The notes under the pieces are model-generated. The model was not told the origin of the DNA. It ran no database searches and worked only from the letters and a program-made list of their open reading frames with translations. Source: Gammaproteobacteria bacterium (lineage in GTDB: Bacteria > Pseudomonadota > Gammaproteobacteria > Pseudomonadales > Pseudohongiellaceae). From it: 5,637 nt of DNA. The DNA is taken from positions 1-5,637 of the forward strand of contig PWQG01000387.1 of NCBI GenBank assembly GCA_003556835.1, read 5' to 3'. Made by a program: the position numbers and the translations under genes. Shown here one piece after another: positions 1 through 5,448 of the stretch; the first letter of the stretch is position 1, and each line of letters begins with the position of its first letter.

Positions 1-1
1 A

Positions 2-418
2 TCGGACTTTGACTTTACGCCCATGGTCACGCGCGCGCTTGCGGAAGGAAAAGTAGTCCTGGGATTCGGTGAGCGCAAGACCCCCGGCCCGTTCGTGAAT
101 GCCTGTTCAAAGTTTCTTTTCCTGGACCAGGAAACAAAGCAGAGCGAGACCGCACAGAAAACATCGCAAAATATTAAATCCAACACCAAACTCATAAATC
201 TTTTGCGCCAGGCTATCGAGGCAACCGAAGAAGAGAATGGCTGGGCGGCTCTTGGGCCGGTTGGCTCACACATCTCAAACAAGACCTCTTTTGACACCAG
301 GAATTACGGGTACAAGAACCTGAGCAGCCTGTTCAAGGCCATCGACCTGTTTGAACTCAAGCGCGGACCGGGGAATTCCTATATGGTCAGGGACACGCGA
401 AAGAACAAATCAACGTGA
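2..418 (+). CDS. NYN domain / LOTUS (OST-HTH) protein, C-terminal part (5' end outside window)
   Basis: The frame is open from base 2 to the TGA at 416-418, so the gene begins upstream. The first methionine (base 23) is internal. The opening residues SDFDFTPMV match the last acidic motif and final strands of an NYN (LabA/DUF88-type, PIN-like) RNase domain, followed by the family-typical GFGERKTPGPFVNACSKF stretch and FLFLD. A polar linker of about 20 residues leads to a LOTUS/OST-HTH domain (about residues 56-115 counted from base 23), with LLRQAIEATEEENGWAALG, the VGSHI turn and the NYGYKNLSSLF helix. Known family members are predicted to cut or bind RNA, with LOTUS as an RNA-binding winged helix; the target here is unknown. 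The usual SDSDF reads SDFDF, keeping both aspartates. No U-rich terminator is visible after the stop. Family assignment is strong; biological role is open. Confidence 0.88.
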   Translation, partial: SDFDFTPMVTRALAEGKVVLGFGERKTPGPFVNACSKFLFLDQETKQSETAQKTSQNIKSNTKLINLLRQAIEATEEENGWAALGPVGSHISNKTSFDTRNYGYKNLSSLFKAIDLFELKRGPGNSYMVRDTRKNKST

Positions 419-550
419 CCCTGCCCAGTAAGGGGTGGCATTGCCGCGCGTCGCCGCAGCTGAAGGCCACACCAGTCCGGCCACCGTCTGAAACCTGAGC
501 GAAGACGCTTTCCTATTGCCACTCAGTATCCATTCGGATACGCTCCGGAT

Positions 551-718
551 ATGCACTACCTACAGCGCACTGGGGACGTTGACGCCCCCGATCAACTCGA
601 CAACGGGGAAGTCATCGCCGCGTACCTGACCGTGGCCCTCGAAGTTGAAAATTCGGACGTGTTTCTTGCCGCGGTGGCCGATTTTGCCAGGACAAGAGGC
701 ATGACCGTCCGCCCATGA
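551..718 (+). pseudogene. Truncated HigA-like addiction-module antidote (N-terminal half only)
   Basis: A 55-codon frame from ATG 551 to TGA 716-718. Its core, with DQLDNGEVIAAYLTVALE and then FLAAVADFARTRGMT, follows the pattern of the putative addiction-module antidote / HigA-type family (acidic start, IAAYL..ALE, FL.AL.D.AR..GMT). Those proteins are usually about 95-100 residues and continue from GMT into a Cro/C1-type helix-turn-helix. Here the reading ends four residues after GM (TVRP), so most of the DNA-binding region is missing. I found no continuation in another frame, because the next bases already encode the conserved start of the methyltransferase. No partner toxin is visible. There is no clear Shine-Dalgarno upstream. 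The stop overlaps the methyltransferase ATG (ATGA at 715-718). It is most likely a relic, but it could be translated as a short leader that couples translation to the next gene. Confidence 0.6.
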
Positions 719-1374
719 TCCGAAGCTTCATCTACGACACATTCATCCTCCGACTCACTTCACGCTGGTACGCAGAGGTACTGGGTCGAGTACCCGAAGG
801 CGCAGCGTTGCTGGACGTCGGCATAGGCACGGCCGGCGCTCTCCTGGCGAATGCCAAACTGGTGGAACAGAAAGGCCTTTGTGTCACCGGCATCGACATC
901 GATGCTGACTATATCGCGCGCGCACGGCGAAGGCTGAGGGACTCTCCACTCGGGGATCATGTCAAGGCAGATCTCGAGTCGGTCTACGATCACCAGGGTG
1001 GGCCCTATGACGCGGTATACTTCTCGGGGAGCCTGATGCTCCTGCCCGAGCCGGAACGCGCGCTTCGGCATTGCCGGGCACTATTGCGACCTGGTGGACG
1101 AATCTATTTCACACAGGCGTTTCAGGTACAACCCAGCCGCTGGATGGAAATGGTCAAACCCAGGCTGAAACAGGTGACAAGCATTGATTTTGGCCGCGTG
1201 ACCTACGAGGATGACTTCAGAGCCCAGATACTGGCCGCCGGTCTTGAAGTGGAGGAATTCAGCACACTGGCCCGGTTCGGGAATCGGGCTGACTGCATTG
1301 CCGTGACAAAACAAAAACCATCCCGGCAAGATACCGGGGTCAAAGGAGAGAAAGCATGTTCAGTCACATCATGA
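715..1374 (+). CDS. Class I SAM-dependent methyltransferase
   Basis: A 219-residue Rossmann-fold methyltransferase, probably cytoplasmic. Motif I is LLDVGIGTAG (residues 32-41, SAM glycine-rich loop). GIDIDADY (59-66) supplies the acidic residue after strand 2 that binds the SAM ribose. YDAVYFSGSLMLLP (98-111) is the motif IV region, and LLRPGGRIYFT (123-133) is the conserved turn before strand 5. The N-terminus (SFIYDTF..LTSRWY) looks like a conserved lead-in, which supports ATG 715. It is also the only usable start, since an in-frame stop lies at 646-648 and there is no ATG, GTG or TTG between. The Shine-Dalgarno is weak, so translation may be coupled to the overlapping upstream relic (ATGA). 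The last 19 bp overlap the VOC gene, indicating one transcript. The substrate (small molecule, lipid or protein) cannot be read from sequence. Confidence 0.88.
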   Translation: MIRSFIYDTFILRLTSRWYAEVLGRVPEGAALLDVGIGTAGALLANAKLVEQKGLCVTGIDIDADYIARARRRLRDSPLGDHVKADLESVYDHQGGPYDAVYFSGSLMLLPEPERALRHCRALLRPGGRIYFTQAFQVQPSRWMEMVKPRLKQVTSIDFGRVTYEDDFRAQILAAGLEVEEFSTLARFGNRADCIAVTKQKPSRQDTGVKGEKACSVTS

Positions 1375-1748
1375 TCGGATCAAACGATATCGAACGCTCA
1401 AAGCGCTTCTACGATGCGGTGCTCGGTATGCTCGGCGCAGACGAAGCGCTGCGCAATGTATCGGAAGCCGGCCAAACCAGGCTGTTCTACCGGCACGACG
1501 GTAACACCTTTGCTGTGACCGAGCCAATCAACAACCAGGAGGCCACCTGCGCCAACGGCAGCACCATCGGCTTCAAGTGCAATTCACCAGAGCAGGTGCA
1601 GGAGTTTCACGACGTCGCCGTTGCCAACGGCGGCCAGTCCATTGAAGACGCGCCGGGCTTACGCAGCGGCAGCCTGGGACCGATGCACCTGGCCTATGTC
1701 CGTGACCCCGACGGCAACAAACTCTGCGCACTCCATCGTGCCAAATAG
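1356..1748 (+). CDS. VOC superfamily protein (glyoxalase/bleomycin-resistance fold)
   Basis: A 130-residue single VOC module, the usual length for this family. It starts with FSHIMIGSNDIERSKRFYDAV (strand 1 and helix 1), has LFYR and TFAVTEPIN in the middle, then a second beta-alpha-beta unit ending in YVRDPDGNKLCAL. A strong Shine-Dalgarno (AAAGGAGAG, core AGGAG 1344-1348) sits 7 nt before ATG 1356, inside the end of the methyltransferase gene. His4 matches the first metal ligand of glyoxalase-type enzymes. The second-module ligand position reads GFK rather than carrying His, and the final ligand after DPDGNK is LCA rather than containing Glu, so a full glyoxalase I metal site is not evident. 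It is unlikely to be a classical lactoylglutathione lyase. Related VOC proteins act as lyases, dioxygenases, isomerases or drug-binding proteins. Function undetermined. Confidence 0.9.
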   Translation: MFSHIMIGSNDIERSKRFYDAVLGMLGADEALRNVSEAGQTRLFYRHDGNTFAVTEPINNQEATCANGSTIGFKCNSPEQVQEFHDVAVANGGQSIEDAPGLRSGSLGPMHLAYVRDPDGNKLCALHRAK

Positions 1749-1778
1749 GATCGTGTTGCAAATGGCGATGCATCGCTC

Positions 1779-1782
1779 GGAG
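1779..1782 (+). promoter_or_regulatory. Ribosome binding site deciding the epoxide hydrolase start
   Basis: GGAG, 9 nt before ATG 1792. It favours this start over the in-frame ATGs at 1762 and 1768 (for 1762 the best site is AGGA at 1747-1750, 11 nt away). The choice also puts the signal peptide at the very N-terminus. Confidence 0.5.
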
Positions 1783-1791
1783 ATTGGACTG

Positions 1792-3024
1792 ATGGCATCA
1801 TACCGCCGGACAATTGCAGGCCTGGTATTCGCCTGCATGATCCTTGCTTCGTTTTCAGGACCCGCCATGGCTGACACGTCCATCCGCCCTTTCACCATCG
1901 CCATCCCCGAGGAGGACATCAACGACCTTCGCGACCGACTGGCGCGCAGCCGCCTGCCGGATCAGCTGATCGATTCGGGCTGGAGTTACGGTACCGACAC
2001 AAACTACCTGGCCGAACTGCTGACGTACTGGCAGCAGGAGTTTGACTGGCGCAACCAGGAGCGGCAACTCAACCGCTTTGATCAGTTTGTCACTGACATT
2101 GATGGACTTGATATTCATTTCATCCACCAGCGCTCACCACACCCCGACGCCACGCCGCTGATGATCACTCATGGCTGGCCCGGTTCGGTGGTCGAGTTTC
2201 ACAAGATCATCGAACCCCTGGTGCGTCCGGAGTTGCACGGGGGCGACATCAGTGATGCCTTTCACGTGATTGCGCCATCGTTGCCCGGGTTTGCGTTCTC
2301 TGGAAAACCTTCCGCTCCGGGCTACAACCCGGAGCGGATGGCGCATGTTTTGGCCACACTGATGCAGCGGCTGGGTTATGAACAGTATGGCCTGCAGGGC
2401 GGCGACTGGGGCGCCATCATCAACCGCTTGCATGCAGCACGTTATCCGGAACGGGTCATCGGCCTGCATTCGAATTTTGTGCTCGCCAGCGCACCTTCCG
2501 ATCCACAGGTGCTCGAGCAAACGCCCGATGAGGAACTGGAGCGACGCGATGCCCGCCAGGCATACATGAGTAATGAAGCCGCCTATCAACAGATCCAGGG
2601 CAGCAAACCGCAGACACTCGGCGTCGGCCTGAATGATTCACCCGCCGGGCTGGCCGCCTGGATTGTGGAGAAATTCCATGGCTGGAGTGATCTGCCTTCC
2701 GGTAACCCGGAGGAGAAATTCAGCAAAGACGAAATGCTGACCAACATCAGTATCTACTGGTTCACGCAAAGTATCACTTCCTCCACGCGCATCTATTATG
2801 AAAACCGGACAGTGCCTCTGAGTGAACCGATCGGCTTTGTGTCCGTGCCGACAGCCGGAGCAATATTCCCGAAAGAGCTCTACCTGACGCCACGCCTTTG
2901 GGCAGAACAGTCGTATAACATCGTGCGCTGGACTGAGATGCCGCGTGGAGGCCACTTCGCGGCTCTGGAAGAGCCCGGGCTGCTGCTGGACGATATCCGG
3001 GAATTTTTCCGTCAGCTGCACTGA
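1792..3024 (+). CDS. Exported epoxide hydrolase, microsomal-EH-like alpha/beta hydrolase
   Basis: A 410-residue protein expected to open epoxides to vicinal diols. Residues 1-27 form a Sec signal peptide (Arg5-Arg6, hydrophobic core GLVFACMILASF, cleavage after AMA), placing it in the periplasm or outside. Next is an EHN (epoxide hydrolase N-terminal) domain (about 30-140, starting IRPFTIAIPEEDINDLRDRL), then the catalytic fold. Visible features are the HGWPGS oxyanion-hole motif (127-132), nucleophile Asp205 in QGGDWG, a candidate ring-opening Tyr in STRIYYEN (335 or 336), acid Glu362 in FPKEL and base His388 in RGGHFAALEEP. The Glu-His spacing of 26 is close to that of human microsomal EH. 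The catalytic set looks complete. The stop-free frame extends upstream to 1621, but that part overlaps the VOC gene and lacks protein-like sequence. It lies 43 bp after the VOC gene, likely the same operon. Substrate unknown. Confidence 0.9.
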   Translation: MASYRRTIAGLVFACMILASFSGPAMADTSIRPFTIAIPEEDINDLRDRLARSRLPDQLIDSGWSYGTDTNYLAELLTYWQQEFDWRNQERQLNRFDQFVTDIDGLDIHFIHQRSPHPDATPLMITHGWPGSVVEFHKIIEPLVRPELHGGDISDAFHVIAPSLPGFAFSGKPSAPGYNPERMAHVLATLMQRLGYEQYGLQGGDWGAIINRLHAARYPERVIGLHSNFVLASAPSDPQVLEQTPDEELERRDARQAYMSNEAAYQQIQGSKPQTLGVGLNDSPAGLAAWIVEKFHGWSDLPSGNPEEKFSKDEMLTNISIYWFTQSITSSTRIYYENRTVPLSEPIGFVSVPTAGAIFPKELYLTPRLWAEQSYNIVRWTEMPRGGHFAALEEPGLLLDDIREFFRQLH

Positions 3025-3085
3025 CGGATACGCTGCAAGCCAGCAACCGGAATCACTCACCACAATGATGGCAGATCTTTCCCAC

Positions 3086-3117
3086 AAAAAAGGCCCCGGC
3101 TCTGGAAACCGGGGCCT
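3086..3117 (-). terminator. Rho-independent terminator for the FAH-family gene
   Basis: A perfect 9-bp stem, AGGCCCCGG (3091-3099) and CCGGGGCCT (3109-3117), with a 9-nt loop. On the minus strand it is followed by a run of six T (the A run 3086-3091 on the plus strand), the canonical layout, and it begins 26 bp after the minus-strand stop at 3143. In the plus direction the hairpin is followed by CTGCTTG, a poor U-tract, so it would be only a weak stop for the epoxide hydrolase operon, although the hairpin lies between the two convergent genes. Confidence 0.88.
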
Positions 3118-3142
3118 CTGCTTGACGCAGCTTGCCGTATAT

Positions 3143-4309
3143 TCAATCCCGATACGTGGCGGTCGGCGGCAACTGCGATCCCGATAGATCATCCGGGATA
3201 CTCTGCTCCCGTACGACCCTGTGGGTGAGTGTGCCAATACCTTCAATTGTGGCACTGATGGTCTCCCCGTCAATCAGGAAGCCAGAACCCGTAGCGCGCT
3301 CGACGCGGCCGGCACCGGTGCCGCCGGAAGTCCCGGCCTGCAGCACGTCACCGGGAAACACGGTGAGAATGGACGAGGCGTACTCGATCAGCTCGGGGAT
3401 ATTGTGGATCATGTCACCGGCCCGGGCTTCCTGCACGGTGACACCGTCAACAACCGTGATCTGGTGCAGTCGGTCCATCGGATCGCCGTAGAACTCCTTG
3501 GGTACGATCCAGGGACCGTGTGGCGCAAAGGTGTCGTGGCCCTTGCCAACGAACCAGTCCGACGTCATGCCGTAGCCGCCCGGCGGGCGGCCGCCGCGAT
3601 CGGAAACATCCATGGCCACCATATAGCCAAACACGTGATCGTAAGCACGGGTGGCGGAGATATACCGTCCCGAGCGACCAAAGACGATGGCCATTTCGAC
3701 TTCGTATTCGATACGGTCACGACCATAGGGCATGATCACGTCCTGGCCGTCACCAATGACCGCGCCGCGGGTGGGCTTGAGAAACAGATAAGGCACGCCC
3801 CGATTCTCGCGACGCTCACGGGTCCTCTCGGCCAACTCCTCTTCCGTGCAGCCCTCACAGGCGTGGGAGTAAAAATTCACCGCCGCATTCAGGATCTTGC
3901 TCGGATACTGGATCGGCGCCCGGATGTCGACCGAATCGACTGCGTGTACAAAGTTCGGGGTATCACTGCCATCCAGCCGCCCTTCCCGGACCAACCAGTT
4001 CACGATCTCGTAGACCCGATATTTCAGGCCGTACTCGTACTGTTCGATCAAGCCGAGCATATCGGCGGGCACATCAACCCTGGGGTACTGCGGCATAAGC
4101 TGCAGCGCACGATTCGCTGCAACCAGGTCCACAATCAGGGAATCGTCACGCATGACCAGGCCAACGAACTGTCCATGGTCGGCTACGAAGGTGCCGACCT
4201 TATAGGGCTCGGCTGACTCGATCTGGACCTGCGCCAGGAGTCCGGACGGGGCGGCGAAGATTGAAAGGAACGCAATAAGCGCAAGGGACAGCAGGGATCT
4301 TCTTTTCAT
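3143..4309 (-). CDS. Exported fumarylacetoacetate hydrolase (FAH) family protein
   Basis: A 388-residue protein. Residues 1-26 are a Sec signal peptide (KRR then a long Leu/Ala/Phe core, likely cleavage after GLLA), unusual for FAH-fold enzymes, which are mostly cytosolic hydrolases, hydratases or decarboxylases of beta-keto acids. The FAH domain covers about residues 135-366. NFYSHA (145-150) has His149 at the usual catalytic His place. Further landmarks are LKPTRGAVIG (177-186), metal ligands Glu203 and Glu205 in EYEVEMAIV, Asp234 in YMVAMDVSDRGG, KGHDTFAPHGPWIV (256-269) and GDVLQAGTSGGTG (320-332). After the catalytic His there is a longer charged segment than usual (151-172) with Cys151-Cys154 as a CxxC pair. 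The start is chosen from GGGAG 7 nt upstream and the signal peptide; a longer frame to 4384 adds 25 implausible residues. The reaction is not predictable beyond acylpyruvase/hydratase-type chemistry. A strong terminator follows. Confidence 0.9.
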   Translation of the reverse strand: MKRRSLLSLALIAFLSIFAAPSGLLAQVQIESAEPYKVGTFVADHGQFVGLVMRDDSLIVDLVAANRALQLMPQYPRVDVPADMLGLIEQYEYGLKYRVYEIVNWLVREGRLDGSDTPNFVHAVDSVDIRAPIQYPSKILNAAVNFYSHACEGCTEEELAERTRERRENRGVPYLFLKPTRGAVIGDGQDVIMPYGRDRIEYEVEMAIVFGRSGRYISATRAYDHVFGYMVAMDVSDRGGRPPGGYGMTSDWFVGKGHDTFAPHGPWIVPKEFYGDPMDRLHQITVVDGVTVQEARAGDMIHNIPELIEYASSILTVFPGDVLQAGTSGGTGAGRVERATGSGFLIDGETISATIEGIGTLTHRVVREQSIPDDLSGSQLPPTATYRD

Positions 4310-4316
4310 TGTTTTA

Positions 4317-4321
4317 CTCCC
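4317..4321 (-). promoter_or_regulatory. Ribosome binding site of the FAH-family gene
   Basis: GGGAG on the minus strand, 7 nt before the ATG at 4309-4307. It selects the signal-peptide start over the longer frame that begins at 4384. Confidence 0.7.
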
Positions 4322-4346
4322 GCAAACAGCAGGTGCTGGGTGCGCT

Positions 4347-4384
4347 GTTCTAGAATTGATAGTTCGGCTCGCAAGCCACTCCAA
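4347..4384 (-). promoter_or_regulatory. Possible sigma-70 promoter for the FAH-family gene
   Basis: Minus-strand candidates are TTGCGA (4374-4369) with TAGAAC (4352-4347) at 16 bp spacing, or TTGGAG (4384-4379) with TATCAA (4361-4356) at 17 bp. Each is a poor to moderate match, so only the location, between divergent genes and about 40-75 bp before the start codon, is in their favour. The palindrome TTCTAGAA (4348-4355) and two GTTC repeats (4347-4350, 4362-4365) sit in the same place and could be an operator. Confidence 0.25.
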
Positions 4385-4442
4385 CGGTACCCTCCTCTCT
4401 GGAGGGCACAGGAACCATCAACGGTAGCGCCAATCCGGGGCC

Positions 4443-4646
4443 GTGTCCACTCACTCGAACTTTGCAGCTAAGCTGGGAGTCGAACTGGATAAGTTGATCT
4501 CTGGCAATTATGATAAATCTGAAATGTACCGTGCGTATGGAGAAATCCCATCCTATGCGGAGAAGGTTGGGGCAAAAATAGACAGGGAAATAACAAGTTG
4601 TATAGATGGAATTTCAATATGGCTTATTGAAGATAGAGGCCGGTAG
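4443..4646 (+). CDS. Hypothetical small protein, unrecognised, AT-rich
   Basis: A 67-residue frame with a GTG start (4443) and TAG stop, 2 nt before the acetyltransferase ATG. I do not recognise a family. It is mixed-charge and soluble, with helix-like stretches (NFAAKLGVELDKLISGNY, YAEKVGAKIDREI), no signal peptide and no membrane segment. Support for the start is weak: only a GGGG 2 nt before GTG, with the next in-frame ATG at 4524. An in-frame stop at 4425-4427 limits extension. By count, 4501-4620 is about 38% GC, whereas a sample of the next gene (4921-4980) is about 68%, so this patch may be acquired DNA or a decayed gene. The ending (WLIEDRGR) looks abrupt, so it may be the front half of a longer protein. 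Close spacing suggests co-transcription with the acetyltransferase. Confidence 0.42.
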   Translation: MSTHSNFAAKLGVELDKLISGNYDKSEMYRAYGEIPSYAEKVGAKIDREITSCIDGISIWLIEDRGR

Positions 4647-4648
4647 CG

Positions 4649-5230
4649 ATGAGCACAACAATACGAAAGGCCACGATTGATGATGCCCCCAAGCTGGCCG
4701 AACTCATGAACATGGCGGGTGAGGGAATCCCTGCTTATCTTTGGGAGCGAGCAGCCGAGCCGGGAGAAGATGTGATGGCGCTTGGCGTTCGTCGGGTGAC
4801 CCGAGCCGAAGGTGGATTCAGTTATACCAATGCGCATGTAGCACTAAGAGATGGCTCCATAGCCGGGATGTTGCTCGGCTACCGCCTGCCTGACCCCTAT
4901 GACACCGGGCCGCTGAACGAGATCCCGGCTGTAGTGCAGCCGCTCCTGGCGCTGGAATCTCTGGCGCCCGGCTCGTGGTATGTTAACGCCGTGGCGACCG
5001 ATTCGGCATACCGCGGACAGGGCTTGGGTCGCCAACTGATGGAGCTGGCTGAGCAATTGGCTAGCGCAGCGAATGCAAAGGCGCTCAGCCTGATTGTGGC
5101 CGAACAGAATGATCTCGCCCGAAGGCTTTACGAGAAGATCGGTTACCAGACCATCGCACGTCGACCGATCGTCCAATTTCCTGGCTGTCCCCACACCGGC
5201 GATTGGATTCTGATGAAGAAGGATCTGTAA
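4649..5230 (+). CDS. GNAT-family N-acetyltransferase
   Basis: A 193-residue single-domain GNAT that transfers an acetyl group from acetyl-CoA to an amine; the acceptor is unknown. It opens with TIRKATIDDAPKLAELM, the usual first strand and helix. Motif A is YVNAVATDSAYRGQGLGRQLME, with the RGQGLG pyrophosphate-binding loop at 122-127. The motif B region has Asn154 and the helix DLARRLYEKIGY (155-166), which lines the CoA pocket. The segment between (about 28-105) is longer than in minimal GNATs and probably shapes the acceptor site. AGAGG (4635-4639) lies 9 nt before ATG 4649, within the end of the preceding small ORF. Cytoplasmic, no signal peptide. It resembles ordinary small-molecule or peptide acetyltransferases more than GNAT toxins. 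Confidence 0.92.
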   Translation: MSTTIRKATIDDAPKLAELMNMAGEGIPAYLWERAAEPGEDVMALGVRRVTRAEGGFSYTNAHVALRDGSIAGMLLGYRLPDPYDTGPLNEIPAVVQPLLALESLAPGSWYVNAVATDSAYRGQGLGRQLMELAEQLASAANAKALSLIVAEQNDLARRLYEKIGYQTIARRPIVQFPGCPHTGDWILMKKDL

Positions 5231-5448
5231 GGCAATTCAGGCAGGCCCCGAATTCACACCGGCACAGTTCTGTTGCTGTGACCATGAAATCGAGCCAATG
5301 CCCCTTGGGTGCTGTCGCGCCACAACGCCTTGCGCGCCTGAGTCCGGATATGAAACTGATCAGCGATGACCGGTGTGCTGACTGTACCCCATCCCCATCC
5401 TGTGGCAATCTGACGCTCGTATACCACCAGACACTTCGGAGCCCCGCC
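5231..5448 (+). other. Intergenic region before the lipoprotein amidohydrolase
   Basis: 218 bp without a convincing gene. A plus-strand frame in phase with the downstream gene is open from ATG 5284 but encodes a cysteine-rich, low-plausibility stretch. The only foldable elements are short repeats (CACAG with CTGTG near 5264-5281; AATTC with GAATT near 5236-5256), and neither is followed by a T-run. I see no clear terminator for the acetyltransferase. TATACC near 5421 could be a -10 element but has no good -35 partner. Confidence 0.4.
5438..5441 (+). promoter_or_regulatory. Ribosome binding site of the lipoprotein amidohydrolase
   Basis: GGAG, 7 nt before ATG 5449. It supports this start, which puts the lipobox at residues 13-16, over the in-frame ATGs at 5284 and 5350. 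Confidence 0.65.

Noticed and set aside
535..551. Direct repeat CGGATA with 11-bp period upstream of the antitoxin remnant
   Set aside because: Six bases repeated twice is too short to separate from chance; no further copies were seen.
1621..1791. N-terminal extension of the epoxide hydrolase reading through the VOC gene
   Set aside because: It overlaps the well-supported VOC coding sequence, and the extra residues would bury the signal peptide. ATG 1792 with GGAG is better.
3310..3323. 14-bp perfect palindrome CGGCACCGGTGCCG
   Set aside because: It lies inside the FAH coding sequence in a glycine/alanine-rich GC stretch and is readily explained by codon use.
3221..4216. 331-codon plus-strand ORF opposite the FAH gene
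   Set aside because: Antisense shadow. The minus-strand frame has a signal peptide, RBS, FAH motifs and terminator; the plus-strand translation shows no domain or good start.
4310..4384. 25-residue N-terminal extension of the FAH protein
   Set aside because: It would place the signal peptide internally and ignores the strong GGGAG site before 4309. The sequence looks like untranslated leader.
4443..5230. GNAT toxin-antitoxin pair
   Set aside because: The small ORF has no recognisable DNA-binding pattern and the acetyltransferase resembles ordinary GNAT enzymes. Kept only as a low-weight alternative in the findings.
5284..5448. In-frame upstream starts (ATG 5284, 5350) for the amidohydrolase
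   Set aside because: They would put the lipobox more than 45 residues from the N-terminus; the encoded stretch is unlike a protein leader, and GGAG precedes 5449.
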